The notes: generated by a model from the letters alone, not told the origin. Shown: positions 41,998 through 51,389, counted from the first letter of the stretch. The stretch: 64,000 bases of DNA from JAJDUF01 sp965238265 (GCA_965238265.1 OZ250185.1:3472001-3536000), one strand, 5' to 3'. Translations and numbers: made by a program.

Positions 41998-44900
41998 ATG
42001 AAGTACCGGCTTGGTCTTGACCTCGGCACGAACTCCATCGGCTGGGCCGCCGTCACACTCGACGACGACGGGCAGCCCTGCGGGGTGCTGGACCTAGGCG
42101 TCCGCATCTTCCCGGACGGGCGTGATGCCCAATCGGAAACCTCGAACGCCGTGGATCGCCGCCTGGCGCGCGGCGCTCGCCGGCGCCGCGACCGCTACCT
42201 GAAGCGGCGCACAGACCTGGTGGATAGGCTCATCGAATACGGTCTCATGCCATCGGATGAAGACGAACGCAAAAGACTGGCGCGGAAGCTCGATCCCTAC
42301 GCGCTCAGAGCGCGAGCCCTCGACCACCCGCTCCGGCCCCATGAGCTGGGACGCGCGCTCTTCCATCTCGATCAGCGGCGCGGCTTCAAGTCCAACCGCA
42401 AAGCGGGCGGCGATGACGAAAGTGCAGCCAAGCAGATCGGCCCGAAGATCGAGAAACTGCGCCAGGCATTCGAGGAGCGCGAGACGCGCACGCTAGGCGA
42501 ATTCCTGGCCCGGCGGCTAGAGCAAGGCCAGCCGGCGCGTTTCCGGCCTGGCGCAGAGTTCTACCCGGATCGGGACATGTACGAGGCCGAGTTCGAGGAG
42601 ATCAGGAAGGCGCAGGAGCCACACCAAGCCCTGTCCGCGGAGCAATGGGATACGCTGCACGACATCATCTTCTGCCAGCGGCCGCTGGAACCGGTTGAGC
42701 CGGGCTGGTGCCGGTTCGAGTTCCACAACGAGCAACGGCGCGCAGCCAAAGCTCTGCCGGTCTTTCAAGAGTTCCGTATGCTCCAGGAGCTTAACAACCT
42801 GAGGCTGCAAGTCGGCAGCGGTCCGGAGCAGCCACTCAACGGCGACGAGCGGGAACGCGCCCTCAAACGGCTGCGCGAGGGCAAGGACCTCAACCTCAAG
42901 AAGCCGGTCAAGGCCCTGGGGTTGCCGTCGGGCGCGACCTTCAACCTGGGCCGCGGGGGCCGGAGCACGGTCAAGGGCGATGAGGCCACCGCCTGTCTTA
43001 TAGAGAAGACAGAGAAAGGGAAGAAAAAGCAAGCGCTCTTCGGCAAACGCTGGCTGCGGCTCCCGCTCGATGAGCGCAATGAGATCGTGCGGTTTCTGCT
43101 CGACACGGAGGACCCGGAGGTCGTCCGCCGGAAGGCTGGGGCGGACTGGGGGCTGACCGACGAGCAGGCCCACGCCGTCGCGCACGTCTCGCTGCCGAGC
43201 GGCTACGGCGACCTGAGCGAAAAGGCCATCAGGAAGCTGCTCCCATACCTGGAACAGGGGCGAGGGTACTCGGACGCCGTCATCGACGCCGGCTATCCCC
43301 ATCACTCCAAGTTCCGCAACGACAAGGCGCATGATCGGCTGCCCTACTACGGTGCCGTGCTCGAACGCGACGCGGTGGGCGCGGACCCTACGAAAGACCC
43401 GCAGCAAGACGGTGAGGTAGCCCGTTACGGCCGCTTCCCCAATCCCACCGTGCATATCGGACTGAACCAGCTCCGGCGCATCGTCAACCGGCTCATCGCC
43501 GTTCATGGCAAGCCGGCGGAGATCGTCGTCGAGCTGGCGCGCGACTTGAAGGCGAACAAGGATGACCGCACCCGTTACCTACGGCAGCAAAGGGAAGGCC
43601 GGCAGCGCAATGAGCGTTTCAAGGAGCTGCTCAAGTCAGCCACGCAGGAGGTCACGGCCGATGCGCTCAGGAAGCTCCGCCTCTGGGAGGAGCAGGGCGA
43701 GCCACAGGCGCGCTTTTGTCCTTACACCGGAAAGTCCCTCTCCTTCGAGATGGTGGTTTCCAACCAGACCGAGATAGACCATATCCTACCCTTCTCCCGG
43801 ACGTGGCACGACTCACTGGCCAACAAGGTCGTCTCCCTCACCAGCGCCAATCGGGACAAGGGCAACCGAGCGCCCTACGAGGCGTTCGGCCATAACCCGT
43901 CCGGATACGACTACGACGGCATCCTGGACCGCGCCGCCAAGCTGCCGGACAACAAGAAATGGCGCTTCCAACCGGACGCCATGGAACAGTTTGCAGACGA
44001 GGATAAATTCCTCGACCGCCAGCTCAACGAGACGCGCTACTTGTCCCGGACTGCACGTACCTATCTCGCCTACCTGTACGACGAGCAGACCGAGGGCCGG
44101 GTGCGCGTGCGTGCCATCCCCGGGCGCATGACCGCGCTGCTGCGCCGCGGCTGGGGGCTGGAAGGGATACTGCGCGAACCCACAGCCGGGGCAACGCCGC
44201 GCAAGCAGCGCGACGACCACCGCCACCACGCCATCGACGCGTTCGTCGTGGCGAACACGACACCGGGGCTGCTCCAGCGATTCGCCCGCGCCGCCGCGGC
44301 CAACTACAACCGCCAAGAAAGACTGACTGTGGTGGCACGGCAGGCGCTTCCCTGGAAGGGTTTTGATCGTCACCAGCTGCAACCGTTCCTCGACCGCTTG
44401 GTCGTCTCCTACAAGCCGGACCGGGGCACGCCCGGCACCGCCGGCCAGACGACCGGCCAGCTACACAACGAGACGGCGTATGGACTGATCAAGTTTGTAG
44501 CAGCTGGTCCGTCCGCAGTTGTGGTCCGCAAGCCGCTTGGGACTGGGGCTAGCGGGTGGCCCAAGACTCGCAAACACCTGGAGTCCGTGCGGGACGACGC
44601 GCTGCGGACGGCGCTGCTGGCGCGCTGGGATCGGGTAGGTGGGAAACAGGCAGAATTTGTCGAAACAGCGAAGACGGAAGGCGTGCTACTCAACGGCCGG
44701 CGCCAGCGCGTGCGGCGGGTGCGCGTGAAAGAAGAGCAGCGCGTCATCCCGATCCGAGACAGCGAAGGGCGGCTGTACAAAGGCTATCTGCCGGGTGGAA
44801 ACGAGTTCGCCGACGTCTGGCAGCTGCGCGATGAAAGCTGGAAGCTGGTCGTCGTGCCCAGGTTCGACGCCAACCAGCCCGGCTTCGATATCGAGCAGTT

Positions 44901-45213
44901 TCGCCCCGTAGACAAATCGGGCCGGCGTGACCCCACGGCAAAACGGCTCATGCGACTGCATATTGACGACATGGGTGCGTTAGGGGCAGGGCCAGAGCAC
45001 CGCATCGTGCGCGTGCGAAAGATCACGAACGCTAAAACCGGCGGCGAGGTGTTTTTGGACGACCACAATGAAGCCAACGTTGATGCCCGTGCGAGAAAGA
45101 AGGAGATGAAAGCAAACCAGTACTCTGCCCGGCAACTCCTCAAGCAGGGTTTCCGCATTGTGCGAGTGGACGAGATCGGGCGCGTGCGGGACCCGGTGCC
45201 GCCGGCGCCATGA
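41998..45213 (+). CDS. cas9: Cas9 endonuclease, type II-C
   Basis: The 1071-residue protein is in the compact II-C size range. RuvC-I is YRLGLDLGTNSIGWA with D8, and the arginine-rich bridge helix is RRLARGARRRRDRYLKRR. RuvC-II has E512 in IVVELARDLK. The HNH domain carries FCPYTGKSL and EIDHILPFSRTWHDS with D594-H595. RuvC-III has H744 and D747 in HRHHAIDAFV. All catalytic residues are present. The C-terminal region (about 800-1071) is the wedge/PAM-interacting part and is diverged. It is the first gene of a tight operon and overlaps cas1 by four bases (ATGA). The start ATG 41998 is followed at once by conserved sequence. Confidence 0.95.
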   Translation: MKYRLGLDLGTNSIGWAAVTLDDDGQPCGVLDLGVRIFPDGRDAQSETSNAVDRRLARGARRRRDRYLKRRTDLVDRLIEYGLMPSDEDERKRLARKLDPYALRARALDHPLRPHELGRALFHLDQRRGFKSNRKAGGDDESAAKQIGPKIEKLRQAFEERETRTLGEFLARRLEQGQPARFRPGAEFYPDRDMYEAEFEEIRKAQEPHQALSAEQWDTLHDIIFCQRPLEPVEPGWCRFEFHNEQRRAAKALPVFQEFRMLQELNNLRLQVGSGPEQPLNGDERERALKRLREGKDLNLKKPVKALGLPSGATFNLGRGGRSTVKGDEATACLIEKTEKGKKKQALFGKRWLRLPLDERNEIVRFLLDTEDPEVVRRKAGADWGLTDEQAHAVAHVSLPSGYGDLSEKAIRKLLPYLEQGRGYSDAVIDAGYPHHSKFRNDKAHDRLPYYGAVLERDAVGADPTKDPQQDGEVARYGRFPNPTVHIGLNQLRRIVNRLIAVHGKPAEIVVELARDLKANKDDRTRYLRQQREGRQRNERFKELLKSATQEVTADALRKLRLWEEQGEPQARFCPYTGKSLSFEMVVSNQTEIDHILPFSRTWHDSLANKVVSLTSANRDKGNRAPYEAFGHNPSGYDYDGILDRAAKLPDNKKWRFQPDAMEQFADEDKFLDRQLNETRYLSRTARTYLAYLYDEQTEGRVRVRAIPGRMTALLRRGWGLEGILREPTAGATPRKQRDDHRHHAIDAFVVANTTPGLLQRFARAAAANYNRQERLTVVARQALPWKGFDRHQLQPFLDRLVVSYKPDRGTPGTAGQTTGQLHNETAYGLIKFVAAGPSAVVVRKPLGTGASGWPKTRKHLESVRDDALRTALLARWDRVGGKQAEFVETAKTEGVLLNGRRQRVRRVRVKEEQRVIPIRDSEGRLYKGYLPGGNEFADVWQLRDESWKLVVVPRFDANQPGFDIEQFRPVDKSGRRDPTAKRLMRLHIDDMGALGAGPEHRIVRVRKITNAKTGGEVFLDDHNEANVDARARKKEMKANQYSARQLLKQGFRIVRVDEIGRVRDPVPPAP

Positions 45214-46121
45214 TCGGCCGCGTCGTCGAGGTGGTGAGCGAGGACCGGCACCTGGCGCGCTCCCACGGCTTCATGACCGTATCGCAGGACGGCGTGGAGG
45301 CCGGGCGGGTGCCGCTCGACGATATCGGGGTCCTGCTCTGCAACGCGCGCGGCCTCACCTACTCGCACGGCCTGCTGGCGGAGCTGGCCCGGCGTGGCGT
45401 GAGCGTGGTCTTGTGTGGGCCAAAATACCTCCCGGTGGCGTGGCTCTGGCCGCTGGAGGGCCACCACGTCCAGGCCCTTCGCATGCGCCGCCAACTGGAG
45501 GCGTCGCAGCCGCTCTGCAAACGGCTGTGGCAGGCCGTGGTGCGCGCCAAGATCGGTCAGCAGCAGCGCTTGCTTGCGCTACTCCAGGCGCCCGCCGCCG
45601 ATTTCGCAGTGCTGGCGCGGCGCGTCCGCTCCGGCGACCCGGACAACGTCGAGGCGCAGGCGGCGCGGCGCTACTGGCCGCGGCTCTTCGGGAGCGACTT
45701 CCGGCGCAGCCGCTTCGGGGACGGGCCGAACCCCTTCCTGAACTATGGCTATACGGTGCTGCGGGCCGCGGTGGCGCGCGCCGTGGTCGCCGCCGGCCTG
45801 CACCCGTCCCTGGGCATTCACCACCATAATCGCGCCAACGCCATGTGCCTCGTGGACGACCTGATGGAGCCGTTTCGGCCCCTGGTGGACGCTGCCGTCG
45901 TCCGGCTCGTGCGCGCGGAGTACGAGGAGCTGACCCCAGAGACAAAGCAAAAGCTCGTGCAGGTGCTGACCATAGACATGGCCACGGACCAGGGGACGAC
46001 GCCCCTCCAGACATGCCTGGAGCGCGCCGCGCAGTCACTGGCCCAAGCGTACGAAACCGGGCAGCCGGACTTGGTCTTCCCCGGACAGCCGCTGACGGAC
46101 TCCGCTCCGGCGGTGGGCTAA
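45210..46121 (+). CDS. cas1: Cas1 integrase
   Basis: The 303-residue protein has an N-terminal beta domain (RHLARSHGFMTVSQDGVEAGRVPLDDIG) and a helical catalytic domain. The metal ligands are E148 in NVEAQAARRYW, a His in GIHHHNRANAM (204-206) and D216/D217 in CLVDDLMEPFRP. This is the type II Cas1 form. With Cas2 it inserts new spacers. The ATGA overlap with cas9 shows coupled translation. Confidence 0.95.
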   Translation: MIGRVVEVVSEDRHLARSHGFMTVSQDGVEAGRVPLDDIGVLLCNARGLTYSHGLLAELARRGVSVVLCGPKYLPVAWLWPLEGHHVQALRMRRQLEASQPLCKRLWQAVVRAKIGQQQRLLALLQAPAADFAVLARRVRSGDPDNVEAQAARRYWPRLFGSDFRRSRFGDGPNPFLNYGYTVLRAAVARAVVAAGLHPSLGIHHHNRANAMCLVDDLMEPFRPLVDAAVVRLVRAEYEELTPETKQKLVQVLTIDMATDQGTTPLQTCLERAAQSLAQAYETGQPDLVFPGQPLTDSAPAVG

Positions 46122-46183
46122 TACCAATGCGATTCGGATACGCCACGAAACGACGATGGCCCAACTCCGGTGTGGCCCGCCAG

Positions 46184-46210
46184 CGTCATTCCGGCAAAAG
46201 CCGGAATCCA
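46184..46210. repeat. Family-A palindrome inserted between cas1 and cas2
   Basis: CGTCATTCCGGCAAAAGCCG then GAATCCA. It sits in an unusually wide cas1-cas2 gap, suggesting that the element arrived later. Confidence 0.65.
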
Positions 46211-46250
46211 GGCTGGCGGCGTGACGGCAAGTTGATGTAAGAGGTAGCCC

Positions 46251-46577
46251 GTGCTCAGCGGCTACCGGCTCATGTGGATGATGGTGCTCTTCGACCTCCC
46301 GGTGGTCACGAAGGCGGAGCGGCGGGCGGCCACGAAGTTTCGGAAGTTCCTGCTGGAACAGGGGTTCGAGCGGTGCCAACTCTCCGTTTACCTGCGCTTC
46401 TGCGCCGGCAAGGAGCAGGCGGCGGTCTACACCCAGCGCGTGCAGGGGGCGCTGCCACGGGCGGGCAACGTGCAGATCATCTGCTTCACCGACAAGCAGT
46501 ACGAGAACATCGTGAGCTTCGACGGCCCGGTACAGCGGCCGGCGAACAAAAATCCGCAACAACTCATGCTGTTCTGA
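46251..46577 (+). CDS. cas2: Cas2
   Basis: The sequence WMMVLFDLPVVTKAERRAATKFRKFLLEQGFERCQLSVYLRF is the ferredoxin-like Cas2 core with the conserved first-strand Asp. The end (NKNPQQLMLF) is the type II tail. GTG 46251 gives 108 residues and ATG 46272 gives 101; the family's usual start favours the latter. A 129-base gap containing a family-A palindrome separates it from cas1, wider than expected for this operon. Confidence 0.93.
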   Translation: MLSGYRLMWMMVLFDLPVVTKAERRAATKFRKFLLEQGFERCQLSVYLRFCAGKEQAAVYTQRVQGALPRAGNVQIICFTDKQYENIVSFDGPVQRPANKNPQQLMLF

Positions 46578-46665
46578 GCACGCCGGCGCCGTTTTTTGCG
46601 GCCGGCACGCCGGCCGGATCACCCCTGCTACCAGAGAGGATCAGGGACATCCGACAGGCGCACCG

Positions 46666-46861
46666 AGTTTAGCCGATGGGAGATCGGGGGGCAACCGCAA
46701 CGCCGGCGCATTCAGTTTAGCCGATGGGAGATCGGGGGGCAACCGCAACTTGTTGCGGGGCTAGTTTAGCCGATGGGAGATCGGGGGGGGGCAACCGCAA
46801 CCTTCGATGGGAGATGCCGTCGGGGAGTTTAGCCGATGGGAGATCGGGGGGCAACCGCAAC
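46666..46861 (-). CRISPR. Four-repeat CRISPR array with very short spacers
   Basis: Repeats of 36 bases lie at 46666-46701, 46714-46749, 46763-46801 (39 long, three extra G) and 46826-46861. On the plus strand they start AGTTTAGCCGATGGGAGATC and end GGGGGGCAACCGCAAC. The gaps are only 12, 13 and 24 bases, against about 30 for type II-C. The 24-base gap itself contains a broken repeat piece (CGATGGGAGAT). Pairing with the tracrRNA candidate suggests transcription on the minus strand, where each repeat ends GGCTAAACT, similar to repeat-borne -10 boxes known in Neisseria and Campylobacter. The array is degenerate or collapsed in assembly. Confidence 0.85.
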
Positions 46862-46871
46862 GGATGTGCCC

Positions 46872-47516
46872 CTAGCCACCGCTTTCGGCCACGATGATCT
46901 CGCTCGGTACGCCCCATTGGACCACGATGTCGCGCGTGGCCAGGCGGAACCCGGCGTGCTGTACCAAGCTGGCCAGCTGCAAGGGGCGGCAACCGCCACA
47001 CCCCTCCGGACTGATGGCATAGGCCAACTTCCAGAGCGCGACGAGCGCCCGGCTGGGCCGGGTGACCCCTTCGGTGAGCGTGACGAGCACGAGGCGACCG
47101 CCCGGCGCGAGTACCCGCCGGAAGTCGTGCAGTAGGTCCGGCAAGTCCGGTGCCGGCAGCAGGTCGAGCACGTAGGCGGCGAACAGACAGTCAAAACCGG
47201 CGCTGGCGAAGGGCAGCCGGCGCGCATCGCCCAGGCAAGCCGGCGTCCCGGTGCGGGTACGGGTGAGGTGGAGCATCACCGGCGAAACGTCGAGGCCGAC
47301 GGCAACACCGTCCGGCGCGACGGCCGCCGCGATATGGGCCTGTTCTTTGCCGGTACCCACGCCTACGTTCAGCACGCGGCAGCCGGGAGTCGGGGCTAAC
47401 AAAGCCAACGCGCGAGTTTTGGCGCGTCCCTCAAAGCGCCCGGCCCAATCCTGATACGCACCCAAACGGTCATAGTAGCGCCGGGCTGCCTCACGTGAGA
47501 TGGTGTCCTGGATCAT
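46872..47516 (-). CDS. Class I SAM-dependent methyltransferase (UbiE-like)
   Basis: The 214-residue protein has motif I VLNVGVGTGKEQAHIA, an acidic motif II end (VGLDVSPVML), DARRLPFASAGFDCLFAAYVLDLLP and VLAPGGRLVLVTLTEG. These match methyltransferase type 11/UbiE proteins acting on quinones, lipids or small molecules. Its stop lies just 11 bases from the last CRISPR repeat, on the strand from which I infer crRNA is made, so its transcript may run into the array. The substrate is unknown. Confidence 0.88.
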   Translation of the reverse strand: MIQDTISREAARRYYDRLGAYQDWAGRFEGRAKTRALALLAPTPGCRVLNVGVGTGKEQAHIAAAVAPDGVAVGLDVSPVMLHLTRTRTGTPACLGDARRLPFASAGFDCLFAAYVLDLLPAPDLPDLLHDFRRVLAPGGRLVLVTLTEGVTRPSRALVALWKLAYAISPEGCGGCRPLQLASLVQHAGFRLATRDIVVQWGVPSEIIVAESGG

Positions 47517-47572
47517 AGCTCTCCACCGGAAGCTGGCCGGCCTTCGTACACGAGCGCTGCACCTGCTGCCGG

Positions 47573-48061
47573 TCAGCGGAAGCGGCGTTTGAGTATGCGA
47601 ATCACCGCTTTGTGCTCGTTGGCCGGAATGTGCAGCGTGTGCGGCCGTTTGCCCTTGCGTGGCGTCAAGACAATCTGATTGCCACGGGGATCGAAGCGTC
47701 GGAACTCGCGCCAGAGGCGTGGTGCGGTGTTATTGATCGCCACCCCACGGTCGGTCAGGACATAGCGCATGGGCAGCGCGAGGATGAGGAGCGCACCGGC
47801 GAGGGCGACGTACTCGGTACCGGGCAGGTAGTACCCCCGGTCGAGGAAATAGCGCTCGATCTGCCCCAAGCCGATATACGCGGTCAGCAGCAGCAGCAGC
47901 CCCCGCAGCACCAGGAGGCGGCGCAGCGGCGACAGCCGGGTTTCATAGAGTACGCTGCCGGACCGACGAGAACCGAAAGGGAACCAGACGCGCAGCAGCA
48001 GCAATGAGAGCATGAGGCTGACAAAGCTACTACCAAGCAGTTCAAGCCAGTTGTCGGGCAC
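47573..48061 (-). CDS. Small membrane protein, unknown function
   Basis: I choose GTG 48061 with GGAG 8 bases upstream, giving 162 residues; the open frame extends further but with low-complexity Arg/Ala sequence. Two or three membrane segments are seen (SFVSLMLSLLLLRVWF, LLVLRGLLLLLTAYIGL, YVALAGALLILALPMRYVL). They are followed by a basic soluble tail (RKGKRPHTLHIPANEHKAVI) resembling a PH-like domain. It is similar in layout to the broken gene at 17830-18666. Confidence 0.6.
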   Translation of the reverse strand: MPDNWLELLGSSFVSLMLSLLLLRVWFPFGSRRSGSVLYETRLSPLRRLLVLRGLLLLLTAYIGLGQIERYFLDRGYYLPGTEYVALAGALLILALPMRYVLTDRGVAINNTAPRLWREFRRFDPRGNQIVLTPRKGKRPHTLHIPANEHKAVIRILKRRFR

Positions 48062-48250
48062 GCGGTTTGCTCCGGTGGCTGGTGCCCGGATGCTAACACA
48101 CCACGACCCGCGCGACAATGGCCGGGCGCCAGCGCCAGCCCGCTGCCGGGCACGGGGCGTCGGGCGCCGGGATGCGGCTGCGCCGGTGATATACTCATAC
48201 GGAGACACTGGACGTGGAGCGCCGGGAGCGTCCGCGGGGAGGAATCACGT

Positions 48251-49003
48251 ATGTCTGGTCATTCCAAATGGGCACAGATCAAACGTCAGAAGGCCGGCAA
48301 CGATGCCAAGCGCGGCCAGATGTTCACCAAACTGGGCCGTGAAATCGAGATTGCCGCGCGCGGAGGCGGTGGTGATCCCGCTACGAATGTCCGGCTGCGT
48401 TTTGCGATCCAGCGTGCCCGGAGCTTCAATATGCCGGCCGATAATATCGAGCGGGCCACCAAGCGCGGTATTGGCGAGACCGACGACGCCGTGCAGTATG
48501 ACGAGATTACCTATGAAGGGTACGCCCCCGGAGGCGCGGCCCTCTATATCGAGGTCGTGACCGATAACCGCAACCGGGCGGTGGCCGAAGTGCGTAGTAT
48601 GCTGGCCCGCTCCGGTGGTAGTCTCGGCGAGTCCGGGTGTGTGGCGTGGAACTTCGACCAGCGCGGGGTCCTGATTGGGGCGCTGACCCCGGAGCAGGAT
48701 GCCGATGAGCTGGCACTGACGGCGATTGACGCCGGCGCCCTCGACATCATGGAGGATAACGGCACGCTGGAGGTCCACACTGCGCCAACGGACCTGGAGG
48801 CCGGCAAGCAAGCGTTGGAGGCCGAAGGGTTAGCGGTGGCCGAGGCCGAGGTGACCTTCATTCCCAAGAGCACGGTCAAGCTGGAGGCGCGGCAGACCGA
48901 GCAGGTGATGCGTCTGATCGAGCAACTCGAAGAGTTCGACGACGTGCAGCGGGTCCACACCAACCTCGATATTGCCGAAGCTCCGGTCGCCGCAGCGGCC
49001 TAG
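48251..49003 (+). CDS. yebC: YebC/PmpR family regulator
   Basis: The 250-residue protein opens MSGHSKWAQIKRQKAGNDAK and has FTKLGREIEIAARGGG, ARSFNMPADNIERATKRG and YEGYAPGGAALYIEVVTDNRNR, the standard YebC/TACO1 sequence. Recent work ties this family to translation of proline-rich stretches as well as to transcription. GGAGG sits 8 bases upstream of the ATG. It precedes ruvC, the gene order found in many bacteria. Confidence 0.96.
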   Translation: MSGHSKWAQIKRQKAGNDAKRGQMFTKLGREIEIAARGGGGDPATNVRLRFAIQRARSFNMPADNIERATKRGIGETDDAVQYDEITYEGYAPGGAALYIEVVTDNRNRAVAEVRSMLARSGGSLGESGCVAWNFDQRGVLIGALTPEQDADELALTAIDAGALDIMEDNGTLEVHTAPTDLEAGKQALEAEGLAVAEAEVTFIPKSTVKLEARQTEQVMRLIEQLEEFDDVQRVHTNLDIAEAPVAAAA

Positions 49004-49090
49004 GTTGCGTCAGCACGGGGGAGGGCGAGGGAGAGGGCCGAGTAGGATACCGGCCCCCCTATGGTCCCCCCGCTCCGCAGGGGGACGTGG

Positions 49091-49114
49091 ACTCCGGCCG
49101 GCGCCGGAATGACG
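49091..49114. repeat. Family-A palindrome between yebC and ruvC
   Basis: ACTCCGGCCGGCGCCGGAAT then GACG, the reverse orientation of the 1076 copy. Confidence 0.65.
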
Positions 49115-49174
49115 TGAGGAGGCGTTGCGGCCTGGGCAGCGAGGCCTTGCTATAGGAACATCCGTTCCAGTAGC

Positions 49175-49729
49175 ATGAATACGATGAACGTGGAGCCGGC
49201 GGCGGCCGTTGCCCCTCGCGGCGGTGCTGACGACGAGCAGACCACCGTACTCGGCATAGACCCCGGGACGGCCCGCATGGGCTATGGTGTCGTCCGCGGC
49301 GATGTCGAGTATGAGTTGCTGGATTTCGGCTGCTTGACGACCACCGCCGATCAGCCACCGGAGCAGCGCCTCCTCACCTTGTACCAGGGCCTGCTCGCGC
49401 TCGTCGAGCGGCACCAACCGCAGGTCGTCGCGGTGGAGCGCCTGTTTTTCAATCGCAACGTGAAGACGGCGCTGGCCGTCGGGCAGGCCCGCGGGGTGGT
49501 GCTGCTCGCCGCGGCCAGCAACGCGGTACCGGTCGCGGAGTACACGCCGCTGGAAGTCAAGCAGGCCGTGACGGGCTTTGGGCGCGCAGATAAGGGCCAG
49601 GTACAGCGGATGGTGCAGGCTCTGTTCCGGCTCCCGGCACCCCCCCGTCCGGACGATGCGGCCGACGCGCTCGCGGTCGCCGTGTGTCACCTCCACGCGG
49701 CGCCCGCCCGGCGCTGGGGGCTACGGTAG
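49175..49729 (+). CDS. ruvC: Holliday junction resolvase RuvC
   Basis: The 184-residue nuclease has the four acidic positions: GIDPGTARMGYG, VVAVERLFF and PDDAADALAVAVCH. It cuts Holliday junctions bound by RuvAB. The start may be ATG 49175 or 49187; the first 20 residues are not conserved. The stop overlaps the ruvA start by one base (TAGTG). Confidence 0.95.
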   Translation: MNTMNVEPAAAVAPRGGADDEQTTVLGIDPGTARMGYGVVRGDVEYELLDFGCLTTTADQPPEQRLLTLYQGLLALVERHQPQVVAVERLFFNRNVKTALAVGQARGVVLLAAASNAVPVAEYTPLEVKQAVTGFGRADKGQVQRMVQALFRLPAPPRPDDAADALAVAVCHLHAAPARRWGLR

Positions 49730-50304
49730 TGATTGACTTTGTCCGCGGCACGCTGGAGCAGGTCGGTCCGGACTTTGCCGTCGTGTCCGTCGGCGGGGTT
49801 GGTCTACGTGTGTACATCCCCGCCGGCACGCTCGCGGCGCTGCCGGCGCCCGGCGGCACCGTGCGTCTGCACACCCACCTCTACGTGCGCGAGGAGGTCC
49901 TGGCCCTCTACGGGTTTGCGGAACCCGGCGAGCTTTCGTTGTTCGAGCTTTTGCTGACGGTCAGCGGCGTCGGGCCACGCCTTGCGCTGGCCATCCTATC
50001 CACGGCGCCGCCGGAGCGTCTGGCCCAGGAGATCGCCAACGGCGAGGAGGCGCTCCTGCTGCGCGTGCCCGGGGTGGGGCGCCGGACGGCCGCCCGGCTC
50101 ATCCTCGAGCTGAAGAACAAGGTGGACGCGGTACCATTGCCGGTAGGACCGGGCGAGGGGGAGCTGCTGGAAGCCTTGGCCGCGCTGGGGTACTCTGCGG
50201 TAGAGGCCCAGATGGCGGTGCGGGCGCTACCGAGAGACGACTCGCTGACCCTAGAGGATCAGTTGCGCCTGGCTTTGGCCCAGCTGGCGCCGCAAAGTGA
50301 TTAA
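49729..50304 (+). CDS. ruvA: Holliday junction DNA-binding protein RuvA
   Basis: GTG 49729 starts IDFVRGTLEQVGPDFAVVSVGGVG, the RuvA OB-fold domain. The two helix-hairpin-helix motifs (LLTVSGVGPRLALAIL and LLRVPGVGRRTAARLILELK) and the C-terminal UBA-like domain (LEALAALGYSAVEAQMAVRAL) that contacts RuvB follow. The protein has 191 residues, a normal size. It is translationally coupled to ruvC. Confidence 0.95.
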   Translation: MIDFVRGTLEQVGPDFAVVSVGGVGLRVYIPAGTLAALPAPGGTVRLHTHLYVREEVLALYGFAEPGELSLFELLLTVSGVGPRLALAILSTAPPERLAQEIANGEEALLLRVPGVGRRTAARLILELKNKVDAVPLPVGPGEGELLEALAALGYSAVEAQMAVRALPRDDSLTLEDQLRLALAQLAPQSD

Positions 50305-50345
50305 CCGGCTACGACCACCTGCGAGCCGCTGACTGCGGGCAAAAC

Positions 50346-51389
50346 ATGAGCGAGCGTATCATCGGGCCGGACGTGCAGGCTGGGGATACGGCGCTGGATC
50401 TCAGCCTGCGCCCGCAGCGTTTGGACGACGACGAGTTCATCAACCAGACACGGGTGAAGGAGCAGCTGCGTATTGCCATCGAGGCGGCGCGCCACCGTGC
50501 GGAGCCGCTCGATCACGTCCTCTTGCACGGGGCGGCGGGCCTCGGCAAAACCACGCTCGCGAACATCATCGCCAACGAGCTGGGGGTGCGGATCAGGACC
50601 ACCGCCGGACCGGCGATTGAGCGGCAAGGCGATCTGGCAGCTATCGCTACGAACATGCGCCGCGGCGACGTGTTCTTCATTGATGAGATTCACCGCCTCA
50701 ATCGGATCGTCGAGGAAGTGCTGTACCCCGTTATGGAGGACTTTACGCTCGATGTCGTGATCGGGAAGGGGCCGGCAGCGAAGACGATGCGGTTGCCGCT
50801 GCCCCCGTTCACGATCATTGGCGCTACCACCCGCGTTTCGCTGCTGACAGCGCCGCTGCGGGATCGTTTCGGGTTGGTCTTCCGTCTGGACTTCTACGAT
50901 GAGGAGGCGATGGCGCAAATCGTTACCCGCTCCGCCCACATCTTGGGCGTGCCGATAGCAGCAGGTAGCACGCTGGAGATTGCCCAACGCTCGCGCCGCA
51001 CGCCGCGCGTCGCCAACCGGCTGCTCAAGCGGGTGCGCGACTATGCCCAGGTCCGCGCCGATGGCTCGATTACGGTGGCCGTGGCGCGCGCTGCGCTGGA
51101 GATGCTCGCAGTTGATGAGCAGGGCCTCGATGAGGTGGATCGCCTCATTCTCAAGACCATCCTGACGAAGTTCGGCGGTGGCCCGGTGGGGCTGGACACG
51201 ATTGCAGCGGCGGTCGGTGAGGAGAGCGAAACGATCCAGGATGTCTACGAGCCGTACTTGATCCAGCTGGGCTACTTGCAACCTACCCGCCAGGGCCGGC
51301 TGGCGACGCCGTTGGCGGCCCGGCACCTCGGACTGCCGCACCCCAACGATGGTGCCACCGAGCCACCGCGGCAGGGCTGGCTGCTGTAA
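50346..51389 (+). CDS. ruvB: Holliday junction branch-migration helicase RuvB
   Basis: The 347-residue AAA+ motor has LRPQRLDDDEFINQTRVKEQ, Walker A HGAAGLGKTTLANII, Walker B FFIDEIHRL, the sensor and beta-hairpin ATTRVSLLTAPLRDRFGL, and a winged-helix domain ending YEPYLIQLGYLQPTRQGRLAT. All are standard. The gene lies 41 bases after ruvA. Confidence 0.97.
   Translation: MSERIIGPDVQAGDTALDLSLRPQRLDDDEFINQTRVKEQLRIAIEAARHRAEPLDHVLLHGAAGLGKTTLANIIANELGVRIRTTAGPAIERQGDLAAIATNMRRGDVFFIDEIHRLNRIVEEVLYPVMEDFTLDVVIGKGPAAKTMRLPLPPFTIIGATTRVSLLTAPLRDRFGLVFRLDFYDEEAMAQIVTRSAHILGVPIAAGSTLEIAQRSRRTPRVANRLLKRVRDYAQVRADGSITVAVARAALEMLAVDEQGLDEVDRLILKTILTKFGGGPVGLDTIAAAVGEESETIQDVYEPYLIQLGYLQPTRQGRLATPLAARHLGLPHPNDGATEPPRQGWLL

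Noticed and set aside
46702..46825. Trying to assign protospacers to the array
   Set aside because: The gaps of 12, 13 and 24 bases are too short and one contains repeat sequence, so any target match would be meaningless.
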